NCBI GenBank assembly: GCA_017655985.1
Contig: JACJVS010000003.1
Location: 186,001 to 250,000, forward strand
Direction: 5' to 3'
Source of the DNA: Incumbomyces delicatus
Taxonomy: Eukaryota; Ascomycota; Eurotiomycetes; Chaetothyriales; Trichomeriaceae
DNA: 64,000 bases
This document shows positions 23,151 to 34,081 of this stretch, one piece after another. Both the position numbers and the translations under genes were made by a program. Positions within the stretch are counted from its first letter, which is position 1. Each line of letters begins with the position of its first letter. The notes below the pieces were generated by a model. It searched no databases, had not been told where the DNA came from, and saw only the letters and a list, made by a program, of their open reading frames with translations.

Positions 23151-24471
23151 ATGGATGATTATCCTATGCGTCCTGAACGGCTTCTGCCCCTGAAGACGTT
23201 GCATGAAACGCGAGCCAATGATCAATACGGTGCGTCGTGATAGCCTGCATCACAGAGTGTCTTGCTGATCGTATGGATAGTCGAGGCGTTGGTCTTTGAG
23301 ATTCCTGCAAAACTGGCATCTCGAGTCCTGAGGTAATCTCCGTGGTTGAGGCGAGCTGTGCCTTGCGCTGACAGAATTCAGTATCGTCAAACCCGTGCTT
23401 CAAGAAGCACCTAAGCAGCCTCAGCTCCATCATCTTCGACGACTTATCCACCTTCCTCACCTGCCACAAGATCTGCTCGAGAGACGAGTAGTGGTGAGCC
23501 AGCCAGACAAGCCATCTATCTTCCTTATCCAGGTTGCCACTCAAGACCTGGCCGAAGCAATCGTGGCTGTTATTAAGGACACAATGGATCAAGATCCTCT
23601 GCTGGCAGAATATCACCACCTTCCCAGATGCTTTCCGGTTGCTGTTCCACTTCATGCCCCACTCAACGAGGCTCAGGCGAAAGATTGGTCTGAGAAATAC
23701 TGGCCATGCATATACAATCCTGCTGCTCAACTCCTGCAAGATGCACCGCCACTACATCTTCTACGCAAAACCAAAGTTGAGCTTGAGACTTATGACACAG
23801 ACAATTTTATCAAATTGGCTGAACTCGTTGCAGCTGAGGCTGCGGCTAGTGGTCGTGGACTTGGAATCGGCGCCGTCGTGGTTGATCCATCCACAAATCA
23901 AGTCCTTGCTGCTGCGGGTGATGCAAGGTATCATCCTGAGGGCAGACCAGAACCGAAGATTGATCAGGGCGGTAGACCGGAATATCATGCCTTGATGCGC
24001 GTGATTTCCATGGTAGCCAATAAGGAACTACGTCGCAGGCTCGCAGCAGGCTCGCATCAGAAGTTTGCATCATCGTGTTCAGAAGGTCTCAGTGGTCAAG
24101 CAGTCAGTGCAATTGAACAATACTACCTTGACAGCACTCCATTTGGCGCAGACGCTGGCTCCAAATTCATTGGCTACCCACCTCGGCATACGGCGCCGCG
24201 AGGGGAGGGCTACCTGTGTAGCAATCTCGACATTTACCTTACCCACGAGCCTTGCGTCTGCTGTGCCATGGCTATGGTTCACTCTCGATTCCGAGCATGT
24301 GTTTTGGTCAATCGAATGGCCAACAGCGGAGCACTTTGTGCCCGTACCCACCAGTCGTTCCTCGGCTACGGTCTCTTTTGGCGACGAGAACTCAACTGGC
24401 GCGTATTGACATTCCGGTACAACTCTGGCGACGGTCGCGATTCTGTCCTGAAAGATATGTTCCACGCATAG
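23151..24471 (+). CDS. TAD3: tRNA-specific adenosine deaminase subunit Tad3 (ADAT3)
   Basis: Three exons: 23151-23229, 23281-23332 and 23382-24471, joined by introns of 51 and 49 nt. The product is 406 aa. The spliced start reads MDDYPMRPERLLPLKTLHET then YVEALVFEIPAKLASRVLS, which is the Tad3 N-terminal pattern. The C-terminal half is a cytidine/deoxycytidylate-deaminase fold. The zinc site is His246 (EYHALMRV) and Cys335/Cys338 (EPCVCC). The catalytic Glu expected two residues after the zinc His is Leu here, as expected for Tad3, the structural partner of catalytic Tad2. The Tad2-Tad3 heterodimer makes inosine at the tRNA wobble position (A34 to I34) and is essential in yeast. The gene converges with LIN1, leaving only ~126 bases between their stop codons. 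Confidence 0.94.
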
Positions 24472-24597
24472 AAGGCGTGTTCCTCGTCAACATATGGCCA
24501 CAACCAGGTCACTATCCATATCATCCAGAAAGTACCAGTATTCCCACGCAAATACTCATCGTCACTCTCATTGTCAGTCGTATTCTCATGCCTAGCC

Positions 24598-26001
24598 TCA
24601 TATGCGGCGTGGAAGGGGTTGTACGAAGTCAGGTATTCGAGTCCAATCGCTGCCGCCAACAGTTCGGAACTCAACTCCGTCACCGAAATAGCCAGCATCG
24701 GACCATGCCTTCATGGTATCAGCAGCATAAGGACCATGAATACACCCACCGTCTCTCGCATCAGACCATCGATACTCCCATTCCACCGAGTCAGAATGCG
24801 CGTCTTTTTGATCGCGATGGGGCGAGTACTGTGCAGGATCTTTCCATTGCTCGCCAGCGGTACGTCGATACTGTCTCACAAGGAGCTCTTTCTCCGTATC
24901 GTAAATTTCAATCTGGCCTCTGGCCAAGAGCAGATCAGCAGCTTCCGTAATGGTATCAATTGCTCCAGTCCTTGCATCTTCAGCTGCAGGCGCAGTTTCC
25001 AAGGTATCATCAAGATTCTTCCCGCCGCCCTTGCTCTTGACCTTACTTTGCCACTTTGGTTTTCGTTTTTGGCCTTTGTTCAATCTCGCCAGAGCCTCCA
25101 AAACGGTTTCAGCCGGATGTAGCAATGTAATTAAGCTCTTGAGTGCATCAGCTTCGTTCTTGGAGTCATCTTCGATGGCCTTTTGGCGACGCTGTTGCTC
25201 TCGTTTTTCGTGCGCCTCCAGAGCCTTTTTCATTTCCTTCTTGCTAATTCCCTCCAGCCAAACATCGTGCTTCGCATCCGGATCGGCGGCCTTTCTAACG
25301 TAATTGCCTTGCTCATCGAAGCGACCTACCTCGTTCTCCTCCTTCATGTTGAAGGCGTCGAGCTTTGGCGCATGCAATTTCTTAGCCCCTGCGCCAAGCT
25401 CCTCATCAATATCACCATGACTAGCACGAACGGAGTCGTCGACTTCGGATTCGGAGCTGCTTTCCCGGTCGGGATCGCCATCGCGGCCCTTGCCTTTGAG
25501 AGCTTCAGGCGCACGCAGGGAAAAGTCCGAGCTAACGTGACCTCCAGACTTTGAACTCTTGACCTGGCCTTCTATCTGATCTTCGTCCAGGAACCGCACA
25601 GCTTTCTTCTCACCAGCCTTTCCTCGATCCGCATCACGCTCGTTTTCGTCATCATCCCCGGAGTCATCCTGAAGATCAGCAAACATGTCGTTCTCGGCTT
25701 CATCTTTGGCTTTAGCAGCTTCGTGCCCGGAGTTGGCCTTCGCTGCAGCTCTTATGTTGAAATTCTCATTGTCAGAATCGCTGTCGTACCCATCTACATT
25801 AACAGCACCTCGTTTGACCTGTTGACCACGAGCACCGATGACATCGGCATCTAAAACAGTGTCTTCTTCGACTGCATCAGGCGCCAAAGCAGAAGGATTG
25901 CGAAGGTCGAATCGAGGTTTCTTTGAGGGATGGTGATTGCTATTGTGGAAAGAGGTGTCCGACGATCGTTTGGTAGCCTGCATCGTCGGGCTCCGTGTCA
26001 T
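24598..26001 (-). CDS. LIN1: Lin1/CD2BP2-like U5 snRNP protein with GYF domain
   Basis: A single exon of 467 aa. The N-terminus has a basic motif (KRSSDTSFHN, HPSKKPRFD) followed by long acidic disordered stretches (DGYDSDSDNENFN, DDSGDDDENERDADRGK). The middle contains FDEQGNYVRKAADPDAKHDVWLEGISKKE, the signature of Lin1/CD2BP2. The C-terminal ~70 residues form a GYF domain (VEWEYRWSDARDGGCIHGPY, with Trp and Phe at the usual places), which binds proline-rich ligands such as PPGF/W sequences in spliceosomal partners. CD2BP2 (U5-52K) chaperones U5 snRNP assembly with Prp6 and Prp8. The first ATG was chosen; Met7 is an alternative with little effect. Confidence 0.92.
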   Translation of the reverse strand: MTRSPTMQATKRSSDTSFHNSNHHPSKKPRFDLRNPSALAPDAVEEDTVLDADVIGARGQQVKRGAVNVDGYDSDSDNENFNIRAAAKANSGHEAAKAKDEAENDMFADLQDDSGDDDENERDADRGKAGEKKAVRFLDEDQIEGQVKSSKSGGHVSSDFSLRAPEALKGKGRDGDPDRESSSESEVDDSVRASHGDIDEELGAGAKKLHAPKLDAFNMKEENEVGRFDEQGNYVRKAADPDAKHDVWLEGISKKEMKKALEAHEKREQQRRQKAIEDDSKNEADALKSLITLLHPAETVLEALARLNKGQKRKPKWQSKVKSKGGGKNLDDTLETAPAAEDARTGAIDTITEAADLLLARGQIEIYDTEKELLVRQYRRTAGEQWKDPAQYSPHRDQKDAHSDSVEWEYRWSDARDGGCIHGPYAADTMKAWSDAGYFGDGVEFRTVGGSDWTRIPDFVQPLPRRI

Positions 26002-26525
26002 TCAGGCTTTCAGCTGCAGGGAAGTTTGCCTTCATGAAAATGCGACACTGACCGTTCAAACCGAAGCATTACAGTAGACAGTGGAATGGCGCATCGTCAC
26101 TCCACCGAATACCAAAATAATTCGGTGTATCACCGGCATAAAATAGCGGACACAATAATTCGCCCATCACACGCGACGCGTACTGCGAGACTCTGATTAC
26201 GTCATGCCGTTGTTGTGCTGCCTGAGGCTAATATAATGAGCACGAACTGACAAGTGGTTGTGGCCCAGGCGGCAGGTGAATTCATGATCTGGTTCCTCTA
26301 CAACATTTGATCTTCCCACATAGTATGTTGGATTTTACCGACTCTCGTCTTCCCTCCCCTTCGATATTCCCGTACACCGCATGATCTGCTATTCTGGAGC
26401 TCGTCTCTGAAATCCGGCGACGACTGCAGACAGGCTCCTGTCCAAGGCATTCAACGAAGACATTTGACTTGAGGCGACTGACAAACCTTTACTGCGCGCC
26501 GCTATAGAGTGCCACACCGCTCACA
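26002..26525. other. Divergent promoter region (LIN1 / UFD1)
   Basis: 524 bases between divergent LIN1 and UFD1 with no open frame of note. It presumably holds both promoters. Confidence 0.5.
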
Positions 26526-27763
26526 ATGTCTTTCTACTCTGACATGGGCATGGGGTTCGGTCCAATGGGCATGCGCCGTCCACCCGTTGGTCAGAGCATG
26601 CGAAGATTCGATGAGTACTATCGCTGTTACCCGGTGGTGATGATGTCGGGTCCCGATCGGAACCAAGCAAATTATGGAGGCAAAATCTTCCTCCCTCCCA
26701 GTGCGCTGGAAAAACTTACGAGGCTACACATTGCTTATCCCATGCTTTTCGAATTGATCAACGGGCAGTTGGATAAAGTGGGCCATGCCGGGGTGCTAGA
26801 ATTTGTGGCAGAGGAAGGAAGAGTGTATTTGCCACAATGGGTAAGTGCTAACGCTTCTTTGCGAGAAACTATATATGTATCAGCTGCTAACAGCAATTCT
26901 AGCTTATGCAAACCCTTGACCTGGACCCGGGCGACCTTCTTCAGATTAAATCGACCGACCTTCCACCAGGAAAATTCATCAAGCTACAACCTCAGTCACC
27001 CTCCTTTCTTGAAATCTCCGATCCTCGCGCTGTCCTCGAAAACGCCTTTAGGAATTTCTCCTGTCTGACGAAAGAGGATGTCTTTCAGTTCCATTACAAT
27101 GATGAGGTATACGACATTAAAGTGCTTGAAATTAAGCCGGACACCGATCAACATGCGATTGTCACCATGGAGACAGATCTTGAAGTGGACTTTGCCACTC
27201 CTTTGGGTTACAAGCCTCCAGATCCAGCTTTGAGGTCTGGTACAAGTACTCCACGCACTGCAGCCGGCATCCCGCACGGAGGTGCCGTGCATCCACAGGG
27301 TCAGGGCACAATGGCACAATCGATAAACTATGCTTCAATAGCGCCAAACTCAAATGCAGCGGAAGACGGTGCAAAAGCAGTTTCGCAGCACTTCCTGGGA
27401 CTGGGGAACAAGTTAAAACCGAGCAAAGGGAAGGGAAGCTCTGCAACTACACCACTAAAATCAAGCACGCCTGTCGCTGGCCAGTCTACGAACTCGCGCT
27501 CTAGCGCAGCACCGATTGTCACAAATGAGACCCTAAACGCGGAGAGACGTTACAACAATGCTCCACAGCCGTTACGGTTACCGCCTGGCAAATTGTTCTT
27601 TGGATACGAAGTCAAGCCGCTGAAAAATCGCGGTACTAATGGCGAGTCCGTAGGTGGTGACGAGGTAAAGCCAAAATTTCAGGGACAAGGACAGAGTTTG
27701 AGGGGTGCACCGAATCCTGGCAAAAAGGGGAGCAAAGACGGCGATACGAATTCAGGAAGGTAG
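26526..27763 (+). CDS. UFD1: Ubiquitin fusion degradation protein 1
   Basis: Two exons, 26526-26840 and 26903-27763, joined by a 62-nt phase-0 intron (GTAAGTGC donor, GCTAAC branch, CTAG acceptor). The product is 391 aa. The N-terminal ~200 residues form the UFD1 double-psi beta-barrel and alpha/beta-roll fold, with the very conserved stretches FDEYYRCYPVVMM, YGGKIFLPPSALEKL, VGHAGVLEFVAEEGRVYLPQW and DLLQIKSTDLPPGKFIKLQPQ. The C-terminal half is disordered and carries the Cdc48- and Npl4-binding segments, including FFGYEVKPLKNRG. Ufd1-Npl4 recruits Cdc48/p97 to ubiquitinated proteins for ER-associated and chromatin-associated degradation. All landmarks look intact. Confidence 0.97.
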
Positions 27764-28482
27764 TAAGCTACCTATCTAGGTAAAGAGGCAAGAAGGACAA
27801 GGTCCAATAGTTGCGACTGCTGTAGTCCTGTCTCCCTTTCTTTATTTGCTTGCACTCCCCACACGCGGCCAAGATCAACTAGGTAGTCGTTCCGCTAAGA
27901 CTTGTGCAGAGATCAGTGCTATCTCCACCCACGCACAACTCGATCATGCTTAGGGTAGCTCATTCATGAACGACAGAGAGCAATTTAAATCCTTGGCTCT
28001 AAACGGGAAATAACGGAGAGAATCAAGCAATGCAAAGATCTAACGCTTTGCAGCGTATAATCCTATACCACGATTTCCTTCAGCCTGAAAGCCAGTACTT
28101 TGTGCACCGGTACTTCCTTCTCCACACCCGATCGCTCCGGTCCAGTATTTTGGGAGTGATGTCTTACCCCGCTGTCGCTATGCTTTAACGGCCCATCTAG
28201 GCAATCGACGTACTATGCTCGGCTTCCTCCCATAGATAGCGTATTTTAGGAGCCTACCGCTAAAAATCGTTCTTTTGCCGTTTCTCTCGTGTAGCGAGGC
28301 ATGCTTTGTGCCTTCGGATTCGCATGTTCTGCCACCGCGTCCTGAAGAAGAATGTCTGAATCTATGACGGTCGTGGAGACTGTGCGAGGAACTCAGACCG
28401 CCTGAGTCAAAACCATCTAGCTGATGAAAATCATTTGTCCCCAGTCTGACACCGCATATTCCCGGTCCCAAATCCAGGATTT
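27764..28482. other. Convergent intergenic region
   Basis: Holds the 3' ends of UFD1 (+) and the fructosamine-kinase-like gene (-). A GCTACCTATCTAGGTA sequence just after the UFD1 stop resembles the dispersed TACCTAGGTA palindrome. No gene seen. Confidence 0.5.
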
Positions 28483-29541
28483 TCACCCATACTTCTTCAC
28501 GAGCGGCTTTAACAATTGCACCGCCCCGCTTTTATAGCCTCCACCGAAGATGCTATAATGATTCAAATGGTGGTAAGCCTCATACAAGTTGACACGATCT
28601 TCATACTCGTCAGCTGGCTCTGTCTTCGGACATATCGCAAAGTATTCTTTCCAAAAACTCCCTCCAAATCCCCCAAACATGTTCATAATCCCATGTTCGA
28701 ATTCGTGGTGCGCATAACATGCGGAGGGGTCAAATATGATCGCTTCCGGAGCAGCGTCGCCTGTGCGACCTATGAATGAGGCCCGGCCTTTGTTGCCCGA
28801 CCACAGGTCGCCGTGGACGATACAAGGTTGAATCCCTGTTTTGCCACCCAAATGACCGTCACCAAGTAGACGAGGGACGACTTTTGAGCAGGTTTCTTCC
28901 ACAATATGCCGGAGTGACGCATCAACGCCATTATTTTTCTCTGCGCACTTGAGGATGTGCATAAGGCGATTTTCGGCAAAAAAGGTAGGCCAGGATGATT
29001 TCCAGGAATTGTCTTGGATCGTGTCCCCGCAGCAGGTTGAGACAGGGAACCCAAAGCCTTTGCCTTGAACTTTCGGAGGCACGGCGGTATTATGCTGCTT
29101 AGCGAGTTTCTCCGCCAGGCTCATCCCACTGCCTGTACTGGACGACAAGGAACGGGCGTTTGACATATTGAGAAATTCAGTGACGAGGAAGAACATGCTG
29201 CTGTTTTGCTGGAGTTGGCCCCAAGCGTACGACTTCGGAGCTAGCGACGGTACGGCATCATGTATGGCATTAAGAGAGGCATGTTCGCCCTCAAACATCG
29301 TTGCTGCACCCTTTGACGAGGATGTTTTGACAAAGAGCGACGTGGTTGGAGTTGTAATCCGATACGTAGAAGCGAAGCCGCTGCCGCCATGGGCGGAGAT
29401 CTTGGCGGTTGACGGGTCGAGATCAAGATAAGGGGAGAGAGCACTGACGATGGCAGGATCGATCTGGAACGGCATGTCGTGTGAGTGGAAGGAACGCCGT
29501 TGTAGGCAAGGAACTGTTCTCCTCCTCAGACTCGAAAGCAT
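28483..29541 (-). CDS. Fructosamine/ketosamine-3-kinase family protein
   Basis: A single exon of 352 aa from ATG 29541. The kinase-like APH fold is evident: a Gly-rich loop (SAHGGSGFASTYRI), a VAIK-like Lys (LFVKTSS), the catalytic loop HGDLWSGN and the metal-binding region IIFDPSACYAHHEFE. These motifs define the FN3K family, which phosphorylates ketosamines on glycated proteins so that the sugar is released (protein deglycation). Two starts are possible. ATG 29541 adds a 22-residue Arg/Ser leader (MLSSLRRRTVPCLQRRSFHS) with no acidic residues, like a mitochondrial presequence. ATG 29475 (MPFQIDPAIVSAL) would give the usual cytosolic length. Both forms could be made. Substrate preference (fructosamine or ribulosamine) cannot be read from sequence. 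Confidence 0.9.
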   Translation of the reverse strand: MLSSLRRRTVPCLQRRSFHSHDMPFQIDPAIVSALSPYLDLDPSTAKISAHGGSGFASTYRITTPTTSLFVKTSSSKGAATMFEGEHASLNAIHDAVPSLAPKSYAWGQLQQNSSMFFLVTEFLNMSNARSLSSSTGSGMSLAEKLAKQHNTAVPPKVQGKGFGFPVSTCCGDTIQDNSWKSSWPTFFAENRLMHILKCAEKNNGVDASLRHIVEETCSKVVPRLLGDGHLGGKTGIQPCIVHGDLWSGNKGRASFIGRTGDAAPEAIIFDPSACYAHHEFEHGIMNMFGGFGGSFWKEYFAICPKTEPADEYEDRVNLYEAYHHLNHYSIFGGGYKSGAVQLLKPLVKKYG

Positions 29542-30173
29542 GGACGACAATAGGGTCAACCATCGGGCTTCGGCTCAAGCATGTAAAGTAATTGAATGGG
29601 ATCGTTCCAACGTGACGTCAAACTAACCTCACAGTGTGCTAATAGGGAAGGCATTGCGTCCGGCCGGATTATCAGAATACCGACCCCAACTGCTTCCAGG
29701 AGAAATCCGCAGATCGATCCGACTGTTATTGCAACCGCACAAAAATTCCTTACTTGCCTTTGGCCAAGTCAATTGGCAACAACTTTGCAAATAAATGAAG
29801 TCAATTTCCGGTTTCGTGTAATTGAACTCGCTGTACCCTGCTGCGGTATTATTACGAAGGAATCTGGAAACGCAAGATGTTCACCGCAACTGGATTTCCA
29901 AAGTTAACTAGCCCGGCCCAGACTAGACTATTTTTGGGAGGACACACGATACTGAACCGACCTGTTCGTGCACCGATTATAGTCAGGCGTCTCACCAATT
30001 TAAATCAGAAGATTCTAAAGCGTCCTGTCCGAAATAACTACAATTCTATCCTTCACAGACTTAGGCCAAACACTTCAGCAAGTTTAAGCTTACTATCGTA
30101 GCGCAAGACATAATAATATCTGGTGCCTGAGCCAGTCAGCTGGGCAGGAAACACACCTACTACTAGGGTCAAC
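29542..30173. other. Divergent promoter region
   Basis: 632 bases between the divergent kinase-like gene and the small membrane protein gene. AT-rich compared with its surroundings by eye. No gene or recognised site found. Confidence 0.45.
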
Positions 30174-30650
30174 ATGTCAAGCACACCATTTCTAACGTCA
30201 GGGCGCATTATAATATCGCTTACTGCAATCAGCAACAGCCTCTCGCCCTACCTGGCCGACTTCAACCATACTCATGTCTATAACCCCAATTGGCCACCCC
30301 ATGCCCGATTTCACAACGGCCAGACAATGTCCATGGGGCTTCTTCTTGGTGTGTCTACGCTCTACTATGTGTGGCGACCAGTCGTCTCGTCGACTCTTTA
30401 CAGCAAACCTATGATCAGAGATAGCATGTTCACTGCTGCCTTGATTGGAACCCTTTATTGGTTGACAGGCCTGAGCGCCGCCTTTTATCCAGGTGCATTA
30501 TTTATGGACCCCGAGTTCAAAGGTACCGCATATGATGTCAAGATGCTGGGAATGCCTGGACAGGTACCAGTGTTCGCGGCGCACGCCGTGCTTGCTTGGG
30601 TCGCATATGGATTGGAAGTGAAGCGGCTCGGAGGTTTGAAAGCTGAGTAA
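30174..30650 (+). CDS. Small integral membrane protein (158 aa), DUF6640-like
   Basis: A single exon from ATG 30174. The longer open frame upstream opens only on GTG. Four hydrophobic segments are visible: SLTAISNSL region, LLLGVSTLYYVW, ALIGTLYWLTGLSAAFYPGAL and VFAAHAVLAWVAYGL. Between the first two lies the motif HARFHNGQTMSMG, which I associate from memory with the fungal DUF6640 family; that assignment is unverified. A conserved His-x-Arg-Phe-His in a four-helix membrane protein could bind metal or substrate, but no function is established. It converges with BNA6. Confidence 0.75.
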   Translation: MSSTPFLTSGRIIISLTAISNSLSPYLADFNHTHVYNPNWPPHARFHNGQTMSMGLLLGVSTLYYVWRPVVSSTLYSKPMIRDSMFTAALIGTLYWLTGLSAAFYPGALFMDPEFKGTAYDVKMLGMPGQVPVFAAHAVLAWVAYGLEVKRLGGLKAE

Positions 30651-30895
30651 TTCTCGGATACAGCTCGTGCGCGTATACGTTCTTCGATGCATGAACGTCT
30701 GAAAGGCCCCCAACACCAAGGACCAGTGTGGTTACCATTCTCAGCATTGAAGTTAGCCATGGGGTAGGAAATTGTTCTGGTCGCCTTGTCGCCGCTGTCG
30801 TTTAAGACATTGAATTTTTTGACTAGGTGAGAGGAGTTGAGGTGCACATGTCGAAGCCGGAAGTCAAAATTGATCCTGGAAGTGTTTTTTGCAGC

Positions 30896-31852
30896 CTATG
30901 TCGCAGGCACTTCCGTCCCATGCTCGATTTTCAACGAGAAGTCTACATGCGGTACACCCTGATGTACCGAGCTTGTCGAGATAATGTTGATGTCATTGCA
31001 AATATAGCCTCTGACATTGTTTTCCGTCAGGCCCCCGGAGCTTTCGATCAAAAATTCCCTTTTACCTTTCCACCTCTCCCTCAACGACTTCGCTGCAACG
31101 CGAATGCCATCGCCTGTGAAGTTGTCGAGCATAACGACATCGGCCCCTGCCTCAATGGCCTCATCCGCTTCCTCCTCAGACTGACATTCCACCTCGACTT
31201 TCAGAGCAAACCCACCGACTGACTTTGCAGCTTTGACAGCAGCCGTTATCGACCCCTTCGCCCAGATGTGATTATCCTTCAACATAATCATGGAGCTTAG
31301 ATCGTGTCTATGTCCATCAATACCTCCAACAAGCATGCCATATTTCTCCACCAACCTGAAACCAGGTGTTGTCTTCCTTGTGCCTGCAACTATACCTGTG
31401 TAGCCTGCTTCGCGAACCAGCTGCAACACCTTCCTGCTCTGTGTCGCGACGCCACTGCATCTTGCCAGTGTGTTCAGTGCTACACGCTCACCTAGCAAAA
31501 GCTTCCTCGTTGGGCCTTTGACTGTTGCGACTTTGTATTTCCCTTTCGTCTCTTTACTAGGGTCTATGTAGTCCCCTTCTTTGGCGTGCCAATCTACGGT
31601 GCAGTCAAGTTGCTTGAATATCTCGTCCACAAACGGTAGTCCTGCAAGCACTCCCGGTGATTTGCAGAGAAGCTGAGCAGTGCGTGGTGCAGAGCCCACG
31701 ACAAAACCGCCGTAGTCGAATGAGGGAGTATCTTCTGCTAGCCAGGTAGTGACTTGTGCGGTCCAATGGCTTGGGAGAAGGTCAGACAAACAGCCTTGCG
31801 CGGCAGCTGGTGTGGGCGGACACATCGAGGACGGTGAAGCCGTCTGCGCCAT
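30896..31852 (-). CDS. BNA6: Quinolinate phosphoribosyltransferase (decarboxylating)
   Basis: A single exon of 318 aa, close to the family norm of ~290-300. It converts quinolinate and PRPP to nicotinate mononucleotide, CO2 and PPi, the entry of de novo NAD synthesis from tryptophan. Hallmarks include ALNTLARCSGVAT, AGTRKTTPGFRLVEKYG (Arg, Lys and Arg bind quinolinate), the VGGIDGHRHDLSSMIMLKDNH active-site strand with its His and Lys, and the C-terminal barrel motifs VEVECQSEEEADEAIEAGAD, VVMLDNF and IESSGG. All catalytic residues seen are present. Upstream on the same strand lies the acetyltransferase-like gene, 250 bases away. Whether this is the only BNA6 copy in the genome or an extra one tied to the neighbouring accessory enzymes cannot be told from the window. 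Confidence 0.95.
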   Translation of the reverse strand: MAQTASPSSMCPPTPAAAQGCLSDLLPSHWTAQVTTWLAEDTPSFDYGGFVVGSAPRTAQLLCKSPGVLAGLPFVDEIFKQLDCTVDWHAKEGDYIDPSKETKGKYKVATVKGPTRKLLLGERVALNTLARCSGVATQSRKVLQLVREAGYTGIVAGTRKTTPGFRLVEKYGMLVGGIDGHRHDLSSMIMLKDNHIWAKGSITAAVKAAKSVGGFALKVEVECQSEEEADEAIEAGADVVMLDNFTGDGIRVAAKSLRERWKGKREFLIESSGGLTENNVRGYICNDINIISTSSVHQGVPHVDFSLKIEHGTEVPAT

Positions 31853-32102
31853 ATCCAGTCTCGAACTGCGCCAGAATTGAGGTGATAAAGGATGCCTAGG
31901 AAGGTGTGTGGCACAGGAGATTTGGAAATCGACAGCAAGTACAAATTCTCTCGCACAGGTACATGTCCACTAAGATACACGTTGCATGCGGGGTATATTT
32001 TGGAGAATTGGCAAGCGTCCATCAGAAATAGTCCAAGTAGACATGCCTCGGGATAATATACTACAGATAAAATGTGTGCATGCTTCAAATGGAGCCACGC
32101 TA

Positions 32103-33694
32103 CTACCGAACAACCTCATCCAGAAACCTATTCAGATCGGACAGCAGTCTTGACACAAAGATTCGTTCAGTCTCCTCAACACTGGCATTCTCACACTTGT
32201 TCAACCCTATCGCTCCAACTTGCCACGTGGTGCAAATAACCAAGTTTGCACCACGAACGCTGATAACATTGAAGTTGAGAGGTTGTCCCACGGCATCCGC
32301 CGGCTGGCAAAAGTACATCTTCTGAACAGCTACGTCGGGTGCATCAAGGTCCAAAACTCCATCAAATGACATGAGGTTACTGATTTGCCAGCTTGCATCC
32401 CTTGCTTTGCCAATTTGGCCTGCCATCCATGTGTCGAGGTTCGATACCCAACCGAGGAGACCTACAGGTTGGTCCTTCAAATTGGCAGTCTCTCTGGCTA
32501 ATAATGCACTTTGCGTTTGAGCAGACGACCATGTTTGATCGCTGATCGTGAACACGTTTTCCAGTGTTGTGCTCCGATCAATCTTGTGTCTGAAATAGCT
32601 GGCACTGGAAAAATTGCCAATATCATCTTGAGAGATTCCTGCGGCCTTTCGTATACTCGTCGGTGTTGAAGAGATAAAGTTGTCAATACCCGACACTAAA
32701 GAGGAGAATCGTGACAGTTGACGACTCATGCACTGAGCAATGATGTGATGCAGGAGAGGGGTCAATGTGGTAGCATGCTGCCTACATGCTTGCAGAAGTC
32801 TCGAAAGTGCTGCTTCATCAATTGTTAAAACCTCGACAGCCGTCGTCACAGGGGCTGAATGACATGGGAAGTTGAGAAATGCCTTCGGTCCGGTCCAGGT
32901 ACCCTCGTCCGAGCCACTCGCACTTGCTTTGAACCCAAACGCCCTGCTAACGAAGCTTGGAAGATAATGTCCCAGGGCCGGCCCCAGAAGGTATCGGACG
33001 CTGACTGACAGGAGAGGCGGCAAAGGAAGACTCGCAGAACACGTCTGTACAACGGGATCTATCTTAGAAAACGGAAGTGACACGTTCTGTTTCAGAGCAC
33101 GCAAAAACGTCCTGTGGAAGACTGTTCCCGACATCCCATCGCCAACATAATGAGCATACGTGAATGAAATCAATATCTTGATGTCGTTGTCAGAATTGTG
33201 CAATGGCAGCACATCGATGCGCCATCCTGGTAAAGTTTCTGACGATTCAAAGAATGTGAGCTCTGGACTATTGCACAAATGTTGGATTGCCTCTGCGATT
33301 CTGTCATCTTCTGTCACCAAATTGGTGCTGAAAGTGAGGACGTTAAAATGGTTCCGAAGATCGACCTGACTCAATCGAGCAAATGCAGTCTTCCCATCAG
33401 CGCCCTTCTTGAGCACTACAGAGAGGAAGGGGTGGCTCTCAATACAGGCTCTGAGGGCTGGAATATATGCTTCCACTCGAGTAAGACATGTTGAGAACGC
33501 AGTTGGGAGCCTGTAGATTCCAGCCAATATCAAATTATTGTAGAATTTGTACTTGTGTCTAACTATGAGTCGGCCTTCGATTGGACCTGCCTTTCGTCAG
33601 AGAATCCACAACAAAAGTTTGTTCTTCAAGTGTTTAGGCTGTGAGAGGCGCACTCACAGGGTGCTCGTACAACAGTCCATGGTATACCTTCCAT
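32103..33694 (-). CDS. Alcohol acetyltransferase-like enzyme (AATase, BAHD-type fold)
   Basis: Two exons, 33694-33658 and 33586-32103, across a 71-nt phase-1 intron (GTGAGTGC donor, CTGAC branch, GGCAG acceptor). The product is 506 aa. Splicing adds MEGIPWTVVRAPCPIEGRLI, then RHKYKFYNNLILAGIYRLP, which matches the conserved start of fungal AATases. The catalytic HxxxDG motif is intact (AHYVGDGMSG). The region TLTPLLHHIIAQCMSR and the C-terminal half follow the pfam AATase pattern related to yeast Atf1/Atf2. These enzymes transfer acetyl or longer acyl groups from acyl-CoA to alcohols or sterols. The real substrate is unknown. Its neighbours (P450, esterase, MBOAT acyltransferase) make a role in modifying a small lipophilic molecule plausible. 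A frame beginning at 33533 without the first exon would lack the conserved N-terminus. Confidence 0.88.
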
Positions 33695-34081
33695 GATGAG
33701 GCACGAATGAGCAATGGAAACGTAAACATTTTATGGGAATAGATAGAATGACTAGTCAATTTGAAGCATTTCTCTACTTGTCGAGTACCTTTGTTAGCAG
33801 ATTTCAGGGGTAAGGACGAAGTACGAAGTTAACTCCGTAGAAAGTTTATGCCGGGGCCAACATTTCAGCCGATAATTTGCGTGCTGGCGCTAACAATCTG
33901 TCAACCGCCTCGAGAGCCGGCCTCGGCGGAGGATTACATGTGTGGTCTTTGCACTTGCCATCCAATCAGCAACGTCCAAAGTACCTATGTCAGCACGTCT
34001 CCGTCTGATATGCATCAGGAGCCCAGAAGCAACATCTGTAAGACTTCAGTGTAGATCCACGCGAAAAGCGCCTGCTCTGAT
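33695..34081. other. Intergenic region with palindromic words
   Basis: 387 bases between two minus-strand genes, including the promoter of the acetyltransferase-like gene. The stretch 33813-33840 carries GACGAAGTACGAAGTT and ACTCCGTAG, words shared with other intergenic repeats in this window. Confidence 0.55.

Noticed and set aside
28178..28486. 102-codon minus-strand frame just past the fructosamine-kinase stop
   Set aside because: It is not a plausible extension: the kinase ends at the usual family C-terminus, and the frame has no domain.
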